Assembly (NCBI RefSeq): GCF_902491285.1
Contig: NZ_CABUHK010000056.1
Coordinates: forward strand, 1-37,734
Source of the DNA: an uncultured Bacteroides sp.
GTDB lineage: Bacteria; Bacteroidota; Bacteroidia; Bacteroidales; Bacteroidaceae
Length of the DNA: 37,734 nt
Direction of reading: 5' to 3'
In this document: piece by piece, positions 7,844 to 17,344 of the stretch
How positions within the stretch are numbered: position 1 is the first letter of the stretch
How the letters are laid out: every line of letters starts with the position of its first letter
The notes under the pieces: model-generated
The model's input: the letters and a program-made list of their open reading frames with translations, nothing else
Told to the model about the DNA's origin: nothing
The model's database searches: none
Program-made: the position numbers and the translations under genes

Positions 7844-9265
7844 ATGAACTACCAAGCAAATTCATCAAAAGCAGAAGAATTTATCCACCACGAAGAGATT
7901 CTGGATACACTGGAATACGCACAAAACAACAAGGATAACCGTGCACTGATTGAACAACTTATTGAAAAAGCTGCCCTGTGCAGGGGACTGACCCACCGTG
8001 AGGCAGCCGTCCTGCTGGAATGCGACCAACCTGACCTGATAGAACGTATCTTTCATCTCGCCAAAGAAATCAAACAGAAGTTCTACGGCAACCGCATCGT
8101 CATGTTCGCGCCGCTTTACCTGTCGAATTATTGCGTAAACGGCTGTATATACTGCCCGTACCACGCCAAGAACAAAACGATTGCACGTAAGAAACTGACA
8201 CAGGAAGAAATCCGACGGGAAGTGATTGCCTTGCAGGATATGGGACACAAACGCCTTGCCCTCGAAGCCGGAGAGCATCCGTCACTGAACACGATAGAGT
8301 ATATCCTCGAATCTATCCGGACGATTTACAGTATCAAGCATAAGAACGGCGCGATAAGGCGGGTGAATGTCAACATCGCCGCCACCACCGTAGAAAACTA
8401 CCGCCGTTTAAAAGAAGCGGGCATCGGCACTTATATCTTATTCCAAGAAACTTACCATAAGGAAAACTACGAAACGCTCCACCCTACCGGCCCGAAAAGC
8501 AACTACGCTTATCATACCGAAGCTATGGACCGCGCCATGGAAGGGGGAATTGACGATGTAGGGATAGGCGTACTTTTCGGTTTGAATACATACCGGTACG
8601 ATTTTACAGGCTTGTTGATGCATGCCGAGCACTTGGAAGCCCGGTTCGGTGTAGGACCGCATACTATCAGTGTGCCGCGTATTTGCTCGGCGGATGATAT
8701 TGACGCGGGAGATTTCCCGAACGCCATTTCCGATGAGATATTCAGCAAGATTGTAGCAATTATCCGCATTGCGGTTCCCTATACGGGAATGATTATCTCC
8801 ACACGCGAGTCGCAGGAATCCCGGGAAAAGGTACTCGAACTGGGGATTTCACAAATCAGCGGCGGTTCGCGTACCAGTGTAGGCGGATATGCTGAAAAAG
8901 AACTGCCCGACAATAACTCCGCCCAATTTGATGTAAGTGATACGAGGACATTGGACGAGGTAGTAAACTGGTTACTCGAACTTGGCTACATCCCCAGTTT
9001 CTGTACGGCATGTTATCGGGAAGGACGGACGGGCGACCGCTTTATGGCACTCGTAAAATCCGGTCAGATAGCAAATTGCTGCGCACCGAACGCATTAATG
9101 ACTTTGAAAGAATACCTGGAAGATTATGCTTCGGAAGATACTCGCCAAAAAGGGGTAAGGCTCATCCTAAATGAAACGGAACGAATCCCCAACCCCAAAA
9201 TCAGAGAAATAGCCATCCGAAACCTCAAAGCCATCGCCGAAGGCAAAAGAGACTTTAGATTTTAG
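7844..9265 (+). CDS. hydG: [FeFe] hydrogenase maturase HydG, tyrosine lyase
   Basis: HydG is a radical SAM tyrosine lyase that makes the CO and CN ligands of the H-cluster as an Fe-Cys synthon. It is 473 aa, the usual size. The SAM-cluster motif CVNGCIYC is at 97-104. The C-terminal second cluster motif CX2CX22C is present (Cys387, Cys390, Cys413, in FCTACYREGRTGDRF...ANCC). That motif separates HydG from the related thiamine enzyme ThiH, and the hyd neighbours confirm it. The ISGGSRTSVGGYAE segment is also family-typical. It starts 127 bp after hydE, behind an intercistronic repeat. Confidence 0.96.
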   Translation: MNYQANSSKAEEFIHHEEILDTLEYAQNNKDNRALIEQLIEKAALCRGLTHREAAVLLECDQPDLIERIFHLAKEIKQKFYGNRIVMFAPLYLSNYCVNGCIYCPYHAKNKTIARKKLTQEEIRREVIALQDMGHKRLALEAGEHPSLNTIEYILESIRTIYSIKHKNGAIRRVNVNIAATTVENYRRLKEAGIGTYILFQETYHKENYETLHPTGPKSNYAYHTEAMDRAMEGGIDDVGIGVLFGLNTYRYDFTGLLMHAEHLEARFGVGPHTISVPRICSADDIDAGDFPNAISDEIFSKIVAIIRIAVPYTGMIISTRESQESREKVLELGISQISGGSRTSVGGYAEKELPDNNSAQFDVSDTRTLDEVVNWLLELGYIPSFCTACYREGRTGDRFMALVKSGQIANCCAPNALMTLKEYLEDYASEDTRQKGVRLILNETERIPNPKIREIAIRNLKAIAEGKRDFRF

Positions 9266-9294
9266 TGATTAATGCGCAGCCCGTTAATCACTAA
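9262..9294 (+). repeat. hydG-hydF intercistronic inverted repeat
   Basis: TTAGTGATTAA (9262-9272, overlapping the hydG stop codon) and TTAATCACTAA (9284-9294) form a perfect 11-bp stem with an 11-nt loop. Two further CACTAAT units follow before the hydF ATG at 9322. It lacks the T-run of a terminator and may act in mRNA processing or translation start. Confidence 0.75.
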
Positions 9295-9321
9295 TCACTA
9301 ACAAACTAATCACTAATAAAC

Positions 9322-10536
9322 ATGAGCTTGACAGATACTCCCAACGCCAACAGACTTCACATAGCCCTTTTCGGCAAACGAAACAGCGGCAAGTCTTCTC
9401 TTGTAAATGCGCTGACAGGACAGGATACCGCCATCGTCTCGGATACGCCCGGAACAACAACCGACCTTGTTTCCAAGGCAATGGAAATTCATGGCATCGG
9501 TGCTTGTCTTTTTACCGATACTCCGGGATTCGACGACGAGGGGGAACTTGGCGAAATGCGTATCGCCCAGACATTGAAAGCGATTGAAAAAACAGACATT
9601 GCACTACTGCTTTGTGAAGATGATTCAACTTCTTGCAAAAACGAAAAGTTGAAGTCACCGGAAGATGAAATGTTGAAGCTACTGAAAGAGAAGAATATCC
9701 CTGTCATCCTGATACTGAACAAAATTGATATACGCGAAAACACTGATGCGGTGGCCGCACGTATTGAGCTACAATATAACCAGCGTCCGTTACTTGTCAG
9801 CGCAAAAAAAGGAATAGGGATTGAAGAAATCCGGCAGGCGATTCTTGAAAAACTTCCTTCAGACTTCGGACAGCAAAGCATCACCGGAACACTTGTCGCA
9901 GAGAATGACCTCGTGTTGCTAGTCATGCCACAAGATATTCAAGCCCCCAAAGGCAGGCTCATCCTGCCGCAGGTACAGACTATCCGTGAACTGCTGGACA
10001 AGAAATGCCTTGTAATGACCTGTACTACCGATAAATTTCCTGAAACATTGCAGGCTCTTGCCCGTCCGCCGAAGTTAATCATCACCGATTCACAAATCTT
10101 TAAAACCGTCTACGAGCAAAAACCGGAAGAAAGTAAACTGACTTCTTTCTCTGTTCTCTTTGCGGGATACAAAGGGGATATTCATTATTATGTAGAAAGT
10201 GCTGCCGCCATTGAAAGCCTGACGGAATCATCGCGCGTACTGATAGCGGAAGCCTGTACACATGCTCCCCTTTCCGAAGACATCGGAAGAGTGAAACTCC
10301 CACGCCTGTTACGAAAAAGAATCGGAGAGAAACTGCAGATTGATATTGTAGGCGGAACGGATTTCCCACAGGATTTGACTCCTTATTCTTTAGTCATTCA
10401 TTGCGGAGCATGTATGTTCAACCGCAAGTATGTGCTCAGCCGCATCGACCGTGCACGTAAGCAACATATCCCTATGACGAATTACGGAGTAGCCATTGCC
10501 TACCTCAATGGGATACTTGAACAAATTGAATATTAA
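9322..10536 (+). CDS. hydF: [FeFe] hydrogenase maturation GTPase HydF
   Basis: HydF is the scaffold GTPase on which the diiron subcluster is assembled before transfer to apo-hydrogenase. It is 404 aa. The N-terminal G domain has the P-loop GKRNSGKS (18-25), switch PGTTTD (43-48), DTPGF (66-70) and NKID (133-136). The C-terminal iron-sulfur domain carries the three cluster Cys in CTHAP (Cys312) and HCGAC (Cys361, Cys364). All recognised HydF features are intact. It is the last gene of the hyd operon. No terminator is visible before the S9 peptidase promoter just downstream. Confidence 0.96.
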   Translation: MSLTDTPNANRLHIALFGKRNSGKSSLVNALTGQDTAIVSDTPGTTTDLVSKAMEIHGIGACLFTDTPGFDDEGELGEMRIAQTLKAIEKTDIALLLCEDDSTSCKNEKLKSPEDEMLKLLKEKNIPVILILNKIDIRENTDAVAARIELQYNQRPLLVSAKKGIGIEEIRQAILEKLPSDFGQQSITGTLVAENDLVLLVMPQDIQAPKGRLILPQVQTIRELLDKKCLVMTCTTDKFPETLQALARPPKLIITDSQIFKTVYEQKPEESKLTSFSVLFAGYKGDIHYYVESAAAIESLTESSRVLIAEACTHAPLSEDIGRVKLPRLLRKRIGEKLQIDIVGGTDFPQDLTPYSLVIHCGACMFNRKYVLSRIDRARKQHIPMTNYGVAIAYLNGILEQIEY

Positions 10537-10553
10537 AAAAGGAAGTTATTTAG

Positions 10554-10584
10554 TTGTATGCTAAGAACATATTCCTTACATTTG
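10554..10584 (+). promoter_or_regulatory. -33/-7 promoter of the S9 peptidase gene
   Basis: TTG (10554-10556), 20 nt of spacer, then TACATTTG (10577-10584) is a full match to the Bacteroidota primary promoter. The predicted start leaves a leader of about 33 nt. It overlaps codons of the longer frame from 10558 and thereby sets the real start at 10624. Confidence 0.8.
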
Positions 10585-10623
10585 TCTTACTATATTATTA
10601 ATCCCTTTATTAACTTACAACAC

Positions 10624-13167
10624 ATGAAAAAGAAAGGAATGGCCTTTGCCATTTTACTGGCAACCGGGACTGCTTTTCAGACCCGGGCACAAGAGAGACT
10701 GACGAGCTACAAAGTAAGAAATGCTATCGAAGTACGTACTCCCGTTATGAACGACAGCATTAACCCGAAAGGAGAAAAACACTCCGTGAAAATGTTGCTC
10801 AAGACTCCAGTAGTACTGGATTTGCCGGATGCGCCAATGCAGTCATTGACTGTTGATACGGCAGGTTATCTGAGTCTGGAAAAAGCGGAGAAAAACAATA
10901 AACTCTACCTGCTGAAAACGCAAATACGTGCAGAACGCTTCCTCAAAGGGAAGCTGAAGGTCACTTCTCCCGTCCGCTGGGAAGTCTTTATCGACGGAGT
11001 TTCCAAGCAGACAAAAGATGCTGCCGAAGACAGTATCACTTCCGCCTCTTCCCGTGAAATAGCTATCAGCATGGAGCCTGAACGTGATTATGAGATTACT
11101 TTCAAACTACTTTCCGCTTCGGAAGACAAAGTTGCCCCTACCTTGAAATGTGAACTGATTAAAGACGGGAAATTCAAAGAGATTGCCTGCACGCTTGCTC
11201 CCGACGCCAAGCAACGTTTCTCGCTTGACAATACCGTATATGGCAACCGGACGATTTCTGTCGCCATCTCTCCCAGCGGAAAGTATTTATTAACCCGCTA
11301 CTGGAATAATCATTCCGCCAAACGTTCGCGCACTTATTGCGAACTCAGCGACTTGAAAACCGGAAAAGTTCTTTTGGATAATGTAAGAGATGGTATGCGA
11401 TGGATGCCGAAAAGTGACAAGCTGTATTATACCGTCACTGCCCTAAGCGGAAACGACGTAATCGCACTCGACCCTGCCACTCTTCGCGAAGAGGTTATTT
11501 TAAAAGGAATTCCCGAACAAAGTTTCACCTGGTCGCCCAATGAAGATTTCCTTATTTATTACCCCAGGGAAGAAGGGAAAAATGAGACAGGTGCTCTCCG
11601 CCGCATTGTAAGTCCGGCAGACCGGATTCCCAATACCCGGGGACGCAGTTTCCTGGCTAAGTATGACATTGCCAACGGAGTTTCCGAACGGCTGACTTAC
11701 GGCAATCACAGCACCTACTTGCAGGATATTTCTCCCGACGGAAAGTATATGGTATACAGCACTTCCAAAGAAAATATCACCCAACGTCCTTTCTCTTTGT
11801 CTTCTCTCTATTTGGTAGACTTGGAGACTTTGAAGGTAGATACTCTTTTCCATAACGAAAGATTCCTGGGTGGCGCCAGCTATTCACCGGACGGAAAACA
11901 GTTGTTACTGACTGCAAGCCCCGAAGCGTTCGGCGGTATTGGCAAGAACTGCGGCAATCAACCCATTGCCAACGATTTCGACACACAAGCCTTTATCATG
12001 GATTTGGCTACACGCAAGATTCAACCGATAACCAAAAACTTCAATCCTACCGTCAGCCCATTGCAATGGAATCGCGGAGACGGTTGCATTTACTTCAACA
12101 CGGATGACGGCGACTGCAAGAATATCTACCGTTATTCTCCGAAAAACAGTAATTTCGAAAAGTTGAACCTCGAAGTAGATGTTGTCAGCACTTTCACCCT
12201 GTCGGAATACAATCCGTCTATCGCTGCCTATATCGGCCAGTCGGATACCAATTCGGGAGTTGCCTATCTCTACGATATGAAGAAAAAGACTTCCCGTTTG
12301 CTTGCCGACCCGATGAAACCGATTCTGGATAAAATTGAATTAGGCAAAACCGAACCTTGGAACTTCACGGCTTCGGACGGAACGGTTATCACCGGAAAGA
12401 TGTGTCTTCCCCCTGACTTCGACCCCAACAAGAAGTATCCGCTAATCGTTTACTACTACGGTGGCACCACTCCTACGACACGCGGCATCGGAAACCCGTA
12501 CTGTGCCCAACTGTTCGCATCACGTGATTATGTAGTATATGTCATCCAGCCCAGCGGTACTATCGGCTTCGGACAGGAGTTTTCCGCACGCCACGTCAAT
12601 GCTTGGGGAAAGCGTACTGCGGATGATATTATCGAAGGAACGAAACAGTTCTGCAAGGAACATTCTTTTGTGGATGCGAAAAAAATCGGATGCCTCGGTG
12701 CTTCGTACGGTGGATTTATGACTCAATATCTGCAAACTCAGACCGATATTTTCGCTGCTGCCGTATCCCATGCTGGTATCAGTGACGTGACGAGCTATTG
12801 GGGAGAAGGTTATTGGGGATATTCATACAATGCTATTGCGGCTGCCGACAGTTATCCCTGGAATAACCCGGAACTGTTTACCAAACAAGGCTCCCTGTTC
12901 AATGCCGACAAGATTAACACTCCGTTATTATTGCTACATGGCACAGTGGATACGAATGTACCCATCGGAGAAAGTATCCAGCTTTTCAATGCGCTGAAGA
13001 TATTAGGCAAGACCGTAGAGTTTATCACAGTGGATGGCGAAAACCATTTCATTTCAGATTACGACAAGCGTATCAAATGGCACAATTCTATCATGGCATG
13101 GTTTGCACGCTGGCTACAAGACCGTCCCGAATGGTGGAATGAGCTATATCCGGAACGTCATCTGTAA
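10624..13167 (+). CDS. Secreted S9-family prolyl oligopeptidase-like peptidase
   Basis: This is a serine peptidase of the prolyl oligopeptidase/DPP family, predicted periplasmic. It is 847 aa from MKKKGMAFAIL. A signal peptide ends near AFQTRAQ (about residue 22). A WD/propeller-like middle domain shows repeated SPDGKYM and SPDGKQL segments. The C-terminal alpha/beta hydrolase domain has the nucleophile elbow GASYGGF (Ser694), Asp776 in HGTVDTNVP and His808 in GENHF. The 10558 start is rejected because it would bury the signal peptide and overlap the promoter. It probably trims peptides taken up from the gut or host. Substrate preference cannot be read from sequence. Confidence 0.92.
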   Translation: MKKKGMAFAILLATGTAFQTRAQERLTSYKVRNAIEVRTPVMNDSINPKGEKHSVKMLLKTPVVLDLPDAPMQSLTVDTAGYLSLEKAEKNNKLYLLKTQIRAERFLKGKLKVTSPVRWEVFIDGVSKQTKDAAEDSITSASSREIAISMEPERDYEITFKLLSASEDKVAPTLKCELIKDGKFKEIACTLAPDAKQRFSLDNTVYGNRTISVAISPSGKYLLTRYWNNHSAKRSRTYCELSDLKTGKVLLDNVRDGMRWMPKSDKLYYTVTALSGNDVIALDPATLREEVILKGIPEQSFTWSPNEDFLIYYPREEGKNETGALRRIVSPADRIPNTRGRSFLAKYDIANGVSERLTYGNHSTYLQDISPDGKYMVYSTSKENITQRPFSLSSLYLVDLETLKVDTLFHNERFLGGASYSPDGKQLLLTASPEAFGGIGKNCGNQPIANDFDTQAFIMDLATRKIQPITKNFNPTVSPLQWNRGDGCIYFNTDDGDCKNIYRYSPKNSNFEKLNLEVDVVSTFTLSEYNPSIAAYIGQSDTNSGVAYLYDMKKKTSRLLADPMKPILDKIELGKTEPWNFTASDGTVITGKMCLPPDFDPNKKYPLIVYYYGGTTPTTRGIGNPYCAQLFASRDYVVYVIQPSGTIGFGQEFSARHVNAWGKRTADDIIEGTKQFCKEHSFVDAKKIGCLGASYGGFMTQYLQTQTDIFAAAVSHAGISDVTSYWGEGYWGYSYNAIAAADSYPWNNPELFTKQGSLFNADKINTPLLLLHGTVDTNVPIGESIQLFNALKILGKTVEFITVDGENHFISDYDKRIKWHNSIMAWFARWLQDRPEWWNELYPERHL

Positions 13168-13233
13168 TCCTGATTGTAACTCCGTTATCATCTTCCATCT
13201 ACAAATTCCGAAACGTACAATCTCTTAAATAAT

Positions 13234-13269
13234 AAAGGTGTCGCTGATTCTACATTCAACGACACCTTT
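13234..13269. terminator. Bidirectional terminator, S9 peptidase and hisS
   Basis: AAAGGTGTCG (13234-13243) pairs with CGACACCTTT (13260-13269) across a 16-nt loop. T-rich sequence flanks both ends, so the hairpin can stop transcription from both convergent genes. Confidence 0.85.
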
Positions 13270-13305
13270 TATTATATTATCAATTTATCCTATAATTGTC
13301 CCTGC

Positions 13306-14670
13306 TTATTTCTTCACAGCAGCAATCAACTCTTCTGCCGAAACAAGATTCTGTTCTCCTGTCTCCATATTCTTCAACATCACCTTTCCTTCGTTCATCT
13401 CGTTTTCGCCGACAATGGCTACAAACGGAATATTTTTCGCATTGGCATAGCTCATCTGCTTCTTCATCTTCGCAGCATCCGGGAAAATCTCCGCACGGAT
13501 ACCGGCAGCGCGCACTTTAGCCAGAATTCCCATAGAGAAAGCAGCTTCCTTTTCACCGAAGTTGATAAACAGGATTTCCGTTCCGTTCACGGCTTCTTTC
13601 GGATAAAGGTCGAGTTGATTCAATACATCGAAAATACGGTCTGCACCGAAAGAGATGCCGACACCCGAAACTCCTGCCATACCGAATACACCGGTCAGGT
13701 TGTCATAACGACCGCCACCTGTGATACTTCCGATTTGTACATCCAGTGCTTTTACTTCAAAAATAGCACCTGTATAATAGTTCAGTCCGCGAGCCAGCGT
13801 CAGGTCGAGTTCGATTTCATTCTTCAATCCCATTGCTTCCAATGTATTCAGAATAAATTCGCTTTCTTCCACTCCCTTCAACCCTACTTCACTGGCTGAC
13901 AGTACTTCTTTCAATGTCGCGAGCTTCTCCGCATTTGTTCCGCTGAGAAGGATTATCGGCTGCAACTTGGCGATAGCCTCATCACTGATACCCTTATCTC
14001 TCAACTCGGCATTCACATTATCCAGCCCGATTTTATCCAGTTTGTCTATCGCTACGGTGATGTCGACAATCTTATCCGATTCGCCGATAATCTCTGCAAT
14101 GCCGGAAAGAATCTTACGGTTATTAATCTTAATACATACACGGATATTGAAACGGCTGAATACCGTGTCAACAATCTGCATCAATTCCACTTCGTTCAGC
14201 AATGAATCACTGCCTACCACGTCAGCGTCGCATTGATAAAATTCGCGATAACGTCCTTTCTGCGGACGGTCGGCACGCCACACGGGCTGAATCTGATAGC
14301 GCTTGAACGGGAAAGTGATTTCATCACGGTGCATCACCACATAGCGGGCAAAAGGCACTGTCAAGTCATAACGCAATCCTTTCTCACAAAATTTGCTTGC
14401 CAGCTTCGCAGCATTACGGCTCAACAATTCTTCGTCAGTGATACCGGAGAAATAATCTCCAGAGTTCTGAATCTTAAAGAGTAGCTTATCTCCTTCGTCA
14501 CCGTATTTTCCCATCAGTGTGGAAAGCATCTCCATCGACGGAGTCTCTATCTGTTGGAAACCATACAAATGATATACGTCACGAATCGTATTGAATATAT
14601 AATTACGCTTCGCCATTTCTACCGGCGAAAAGTCACGAGTTCCTTTAGGAATACTTGGTTTTGCTGCCAT
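13306..14670 (-). CDS. hisS: Histidine-tRNA ligase
   Basis: This class II aminoacyl-tRNA synthetase charges tRNA-His in the cytoplasm. It is 454 aa. Class II motif 1 surroundings, motif 2 ([11 protein letters not shown]), the histidine-specific loop [14 protein letters not shown] (canonical RGLDYYTG with Asn for Asp) and motif 3 ([13 protein letters not shown]) are present. They are followed by a C-terminal anticodon-binding domain (about residues 360-454, with VRAAGIRAE and FVAIVGENE). It stands alone with its own -7 box and terminator. Confidence 0.98.
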   Translation of the reverse strand: MAAKPSIPKGTRDFSPVEMAKRNYIFNTIRDVYHLYGFQQIETPSMEMLSTLMGKYGDEGDKLLFKIQNSGDYFSGITDEELLSRNAAKLASKFCEKGLRYDLTVPFARYVVMHRDEITFPFKRYQIQPVWRADRPQKGRYREFYQCDADVVGSDSLLNEVELMQIVDTVFSRFNIRVCIKINNRKILSGIAEIIGESDKIVDITVAIDKLDKIGLDNVNAELRDKGISDEAIAKLQPIILLSGTNAEKLATLKEVLSASEVGLKGVEESEFILNTLEAMGLKNEIELDLTLARGLNYYTGAIFEVKALDVQIGSITGGGRYDNLTGVFGMAGVSGVGISFGADRIFDVLNQLDLYPKEAVNGTEILFINFGEKEAAFSMGILAKVRAAGIRAEIFPDAAKMKKQMSYANAKNIPFVAIVGENEMNEGKVMLKNMETGEQNLVSAEELIAAVKK

Positions 14671-14698
14671 AATATTACTGTTTATAATTTTAATTGCG

Positions 14699-14706
14699 CA
14701 AATTTA
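14699..14706 (-). promoter_or_regulatory. -7 box of hisS
   Basis: The minus strand reads TAAATTTG, an exact consensus match, 28 nt before the hisS start at 14670. No -33 element at standard spacing. Confidence 0.55.
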
Positions 14707-14830
14707 CTGCAAATTTCCGAGCAACGCTTGCATATATCTGAAAAAATGCTCAATATTGTACCCCAAGTTATGCAAAACTTTCCAAACAGAGAGCGGCATT
14801 ACACTTTTGGAAACTTTAAAGACCGGAAAT

Positions 14831-16426
14831 ATGATGAATACAACTACTATGTGCCCGATAAAAAAGACGAAAATTCTTTTTATTACTGCTTCACTTTTGG
14901 CAATGCCGATACTGGCACAAAACAATATCCAGAATACCCCGCCCTTCAAAAGTACCCGCACTACGGTACATCAGGCTATACAAAAAGATACCGCATGGGC
15001 AGCAGGTGCCGTTGTCGACCAGATTCATTTTGTAAGATATGACCGTAACGGACGGAAGATAGCAGAGAACTCACTAAAGCCGGACGGAAGTGCCGACAAT
15101 AAGATAATCTTCGTTTACGATAAAGCCGGGAATGTAATAGAGGAAGTCATCGCCTCTATCAAAAAAGGCGGAGTCAGCGATGTATATCAATATCATTATG
15201 ACGCACAAGGCAGGATGGACGGTAAGAAGAAACTTAATGCCCAACGGACTGTAGTAGGAATAGACACTATTATACGCAACGAAGCCGGGCTAATCATACA
15301 AAGAATCCATGCAGGAGTAATCTACTCTCCTTCAAGAGAATCCAAAGAAAGAACATACCGTGAAGCGATGAATATCCTCTACAACGATGAAGGGCAGGTC
15401 ACGGAAGTCATTGAAGAAAGTACGCTGAACAAGAATGGCAATCCCGGCAACCGGAAACTGCAAAAAAAAGACACAATACCATTAAAGCCTTACTCGGAAG
15501 GGAAGTTTGCACGATATAAAGCTCCTAAAAGCAAAAGAGTGGATATGTCCTATGACCAATACGGCAACTGGATTAAACGTATAGAATACAATGGTGCCAA
15601 CCCGGAATATATCGTCATGCGTACCATCGAATATGCCGGAACGGAAGATACGGACTGGAAAGCACTGTTGCTCCAAGGAAAAGTGAAAACCGTACACCAG
15701 ACTTCGTACATAGCGCTTCCCAACGGTCCCGACATCATCAACAGAGGACAGAAGAAAGGGAACTTCTTCATCTGTAAATTTGATAAGGACGGACGAAAGA
15801 CAATGGTTTCACATTTCTCGGATACAGGCATACCGAAAGGTACTACCGAATATGTATATGACGCTAATGGGAACGTAGAGAAGGAAATAGAAAAACTACC
15901 CAATGCCAAAATAGAAAGCACTTCGTTGTTGACGTACAACGATGACGGCAGAGTGAAAAGTAAATCCTTGATGGATGCCAACAATGAAATGCTGCGCAAG
16001 ACAATTTTCCGTTATGACGGAGAAGGCAATTGTATTGCAGAATTATGCTTCGGCAAAGACGGTTCAAAATACAGCGATGTCCGCAACCAATACGACCCAT
16101 ACGGTAATCTGATTATGAAACAAATACTGGTTGCCCCGGCGGAAGCCAAGGGGACGGAGTTTCAACCGATAACCCGCATATGGAATACCAAAGGCAGAAT
16201 CGTTGAGGAAAAAACAGGTACTCCCGGAAACGAACGGAGTTATACTTATCAATACAGTACCCGTGGAGAAGTTATTTCCGGCACGGAAGCGATAAACAAT
16301 GAGCCACCTGTAAAATTCGTATATAAATTCTATAATGACAAGCATGGCAACTGGAAAAAGCGCATCAAGTTTATTGATGACAAACCTGTATTATACGAAG
16401 AAAGAGAATATACTTATTACGAATGA
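14831..16426 (+). CDS. Secreted YD-repeat-like protein of unknown function
   Basis: No specific family recognised. From ATG 14831 it is 531 aa. MCPIKKTKILFITASLLAMPILAQ (from 14849) is a signal peptide, so any of the three Met codons at 14831, 14834 and 14849 could be used. The mature part is built from about a dozen units with a YDxxGN/KDGR core: YDRNGRK, YDKAGNV, YDAQGRM, YDQYGNW, YDANGNV, YNDDGRV, YDGEGNC, YDPYGNL, NDKHGNW. This is the pattern of YD/RHS-like beta repeats, but there is no RHS core DPxG domain or toxin tip. It is probably an all-beta periplasmic or surface protein. It is a single gene between its own terminator and hisS. Confidence 0.75.
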   Translation: MMNTTTMCPIKKTKILFITASLLAMPILAQNNIQNTPPFKSTRTTVHQAIQKDTAWAAGAVVDQIHFVRYDRNGRKIAENSLKPDGSADNKIIFVYDKAGNVIEEVIASIKKGGVSDVYQYHYDAQGRMDGKKKLNAQRTVVGIDTIIRNEAGLIIQRIHAGVIYSPSRESKERTYREAMNILYNDEGQVTEVIEESTLNKNGNPGNRKLQKKDTIPLKPYSEGKFARYKAPKSKRVDMSYDQYGNWIKRIEYNGANPEYIVMRTIEYAGTEDTDWKALLLQGKVKTVHQTSYIALPNGPDIINRGQKKGNFFICKFDKDGRKTMVSHFSDTGIPKGTTEYVYDANGNVEKEIEKLPNAKIESTSLLTYNDDGRVKSKSLMDANNEMLRKTIFRYDGEGNCIAELCFGKDGSKYSDVRNQYDPYGNLIMKQILVAPAEAKGTEFQPITRIWNTKGRIVEEKTGTPGNERSYTYQYSTRGEVISGTEAINNEPPVKFVYKFYNDKHGNWKKRIKFIDDKPVLYEEREYTYYE

Positions 16427-16460
16427 ACAGAAATAAAGAATAAAATTCAGCATATAAAAC

Positions 16461-16498
16461 AAACGTCTCCATAGCATTTCAAGTCTATGGAGACGTTT
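16461..16498. terminator. Bidirectional terminator, YD protein and zinc peptidase
   Basis: A perfect 14-bp stem, AAACGTCTCCATAG (16461-16474) with CTATGGAGACGTTT (16485-16498), has a 10-nt loop. It is followed by TTGTTTTAT on the plus strand and preceded by A-rich sequence. It serves both convergent genes. Confidence 0.9.
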
Positions 16499-16544
16499 TG
16501 TTTTATATAGAGGGAGCCATGCAAAACCCGCATACTCCTTTTTT

Positions 16545-17225
16545 TTAGTCTCTTCTACCCATGAAAATCATGATATAGTAAACCAATGTAGCCAATGAGC
16601 CCAATGCAGCAACTACATACGTATAAGCAGCGGAACGAAGAGCATCTTCTGCCTGTGCATGATTGTACGAGTTAGTAATGCCGGACGAGCTCAACCAAAC
16701 GAGTGCACGCTTACTTGCATTGATTTCCACCGGCAGCGTGATAAAACTGAACAGGGTAGTCATAGCAAACAGGATAATACCTGCCAACAGCAATTGCGGG
16801 AAACTGTTTATCAACAAGATACCACCCAACAATACCCATGTCATAATGGAAGACGCAAAGTTCACAACCGGAACCAACGCACTACGCATTTTCAACGGGG
16901 CATACATACGTGCATGCTGCACAGCGTGTCCACATTCATGTGCTGCCACGGCAGCCGCCATTATGCTATTACTTTCATAGACCCCTTCACTCAAATTCAC
17001 TGTTTTATTAGTAGGGTTGTAGTGGTCGGTCAATCTGCCCGGAGTATGTGTAACCTGTACATCATAAATTCCATTGTCATGCAACATTTTCAAAGCTACA
17101 TCGCGTCCTGTCATGCCATTCCCTGTAGGAATCTTGGAGTACTTCTTGAACTTGTTCTGCAAATTCATCTGTACCAGCCAACTTACTACGGCAATTCCAA
17201 TAAATAATACCCAATAAGACATCAT
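16545..17225 (-). CDS. Membrane zinc metallopeptidase (YugP/Zn_peptidase_2 type)
   Basis: This is a predicted membrane-bound neutral zinc metallopeptidase of the YugP-like family, with an unknown native substrate. It is 226 aa. An N-terminal helix (about residues 3-21) is followed by the characteristic LTDHYNPTNKTVNLSEGVY segment. The HEXXH zinc motif is HECGH at 96-100, within AAAVAAHECGHAVQHA. Three hydrophobic segments follow (about 112-135, 140-163 and 200-222). The segment LPVEINASKRALVWL is also family-typical. It is probably transcribed alone; the GH29 terminator lies upstream and overlaps its -7 box. Confidence 0.9.
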   Translation of the reverse strand: MMSYWVLFIGIAVVSWLVQMNLQNKFKKYSKIPTGNGMTGRDVALKMLHDNGIYDVQVTHTPGRLTDHYNPTNKTVNLSEGVYESNSIMAAAVAAHECGHAVQHARMYAPLKMRSALVPVVNFASSIMTWVLLGGILLINSFPQLLLAGIILFAMTTLFSFITLPVEINASKRALVWLSSSGITNSYNHAQAEDALRSAAYTYVVAALGSLATLVYYIMIFMGRRD

Positions 17226-17276
17226 ATACTTTTCATTTTAATTATTACTCTCTATCTCTATAAACAAATTACTTGC

Positions 17277-17284
17277 CAAAAGTA
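17277..17284 (-). promoter_or_regulatory. -7 box of the zinc peptidase gene
   Basis: The minus strand reads TACTTTTG, matching TAnnTTTG, 51 nt before the ATG. It shares one base with the GH29 terminator stem, so the T-run of that terminator doubles as the -7 element. Confidence 0.45.
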
Positions 17285-17319
17285 AGGGGAAACTACCAAT
17301 GTCAGGATAGTTTCCCCTT
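17284..17319 (-). terminator. Terminator after the GH29 fucosidase
   Basis: AAGGGGAAACTA (17284-17295) pairs perfectly with TAGTTTCCCCTT (17308-17319) over a 12-nt loop. On the minus strand ACTTTTGG follows, a modest T-run. It lies 26 bp past the fucosidase stop. Confidence 0.8.
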
Positions 17320-17344
17320 GCTTTTATGAAGAATTATCTAAAAA

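Noticed and set aside
7844..9265. ThiH (thiamine tyrosine lyase) instead of HydG
   Set aside because: The C-terminal CX2CX22C cluster motif and the hydA/E/F neighbours are HydG-specific; no thiamine genes are present.
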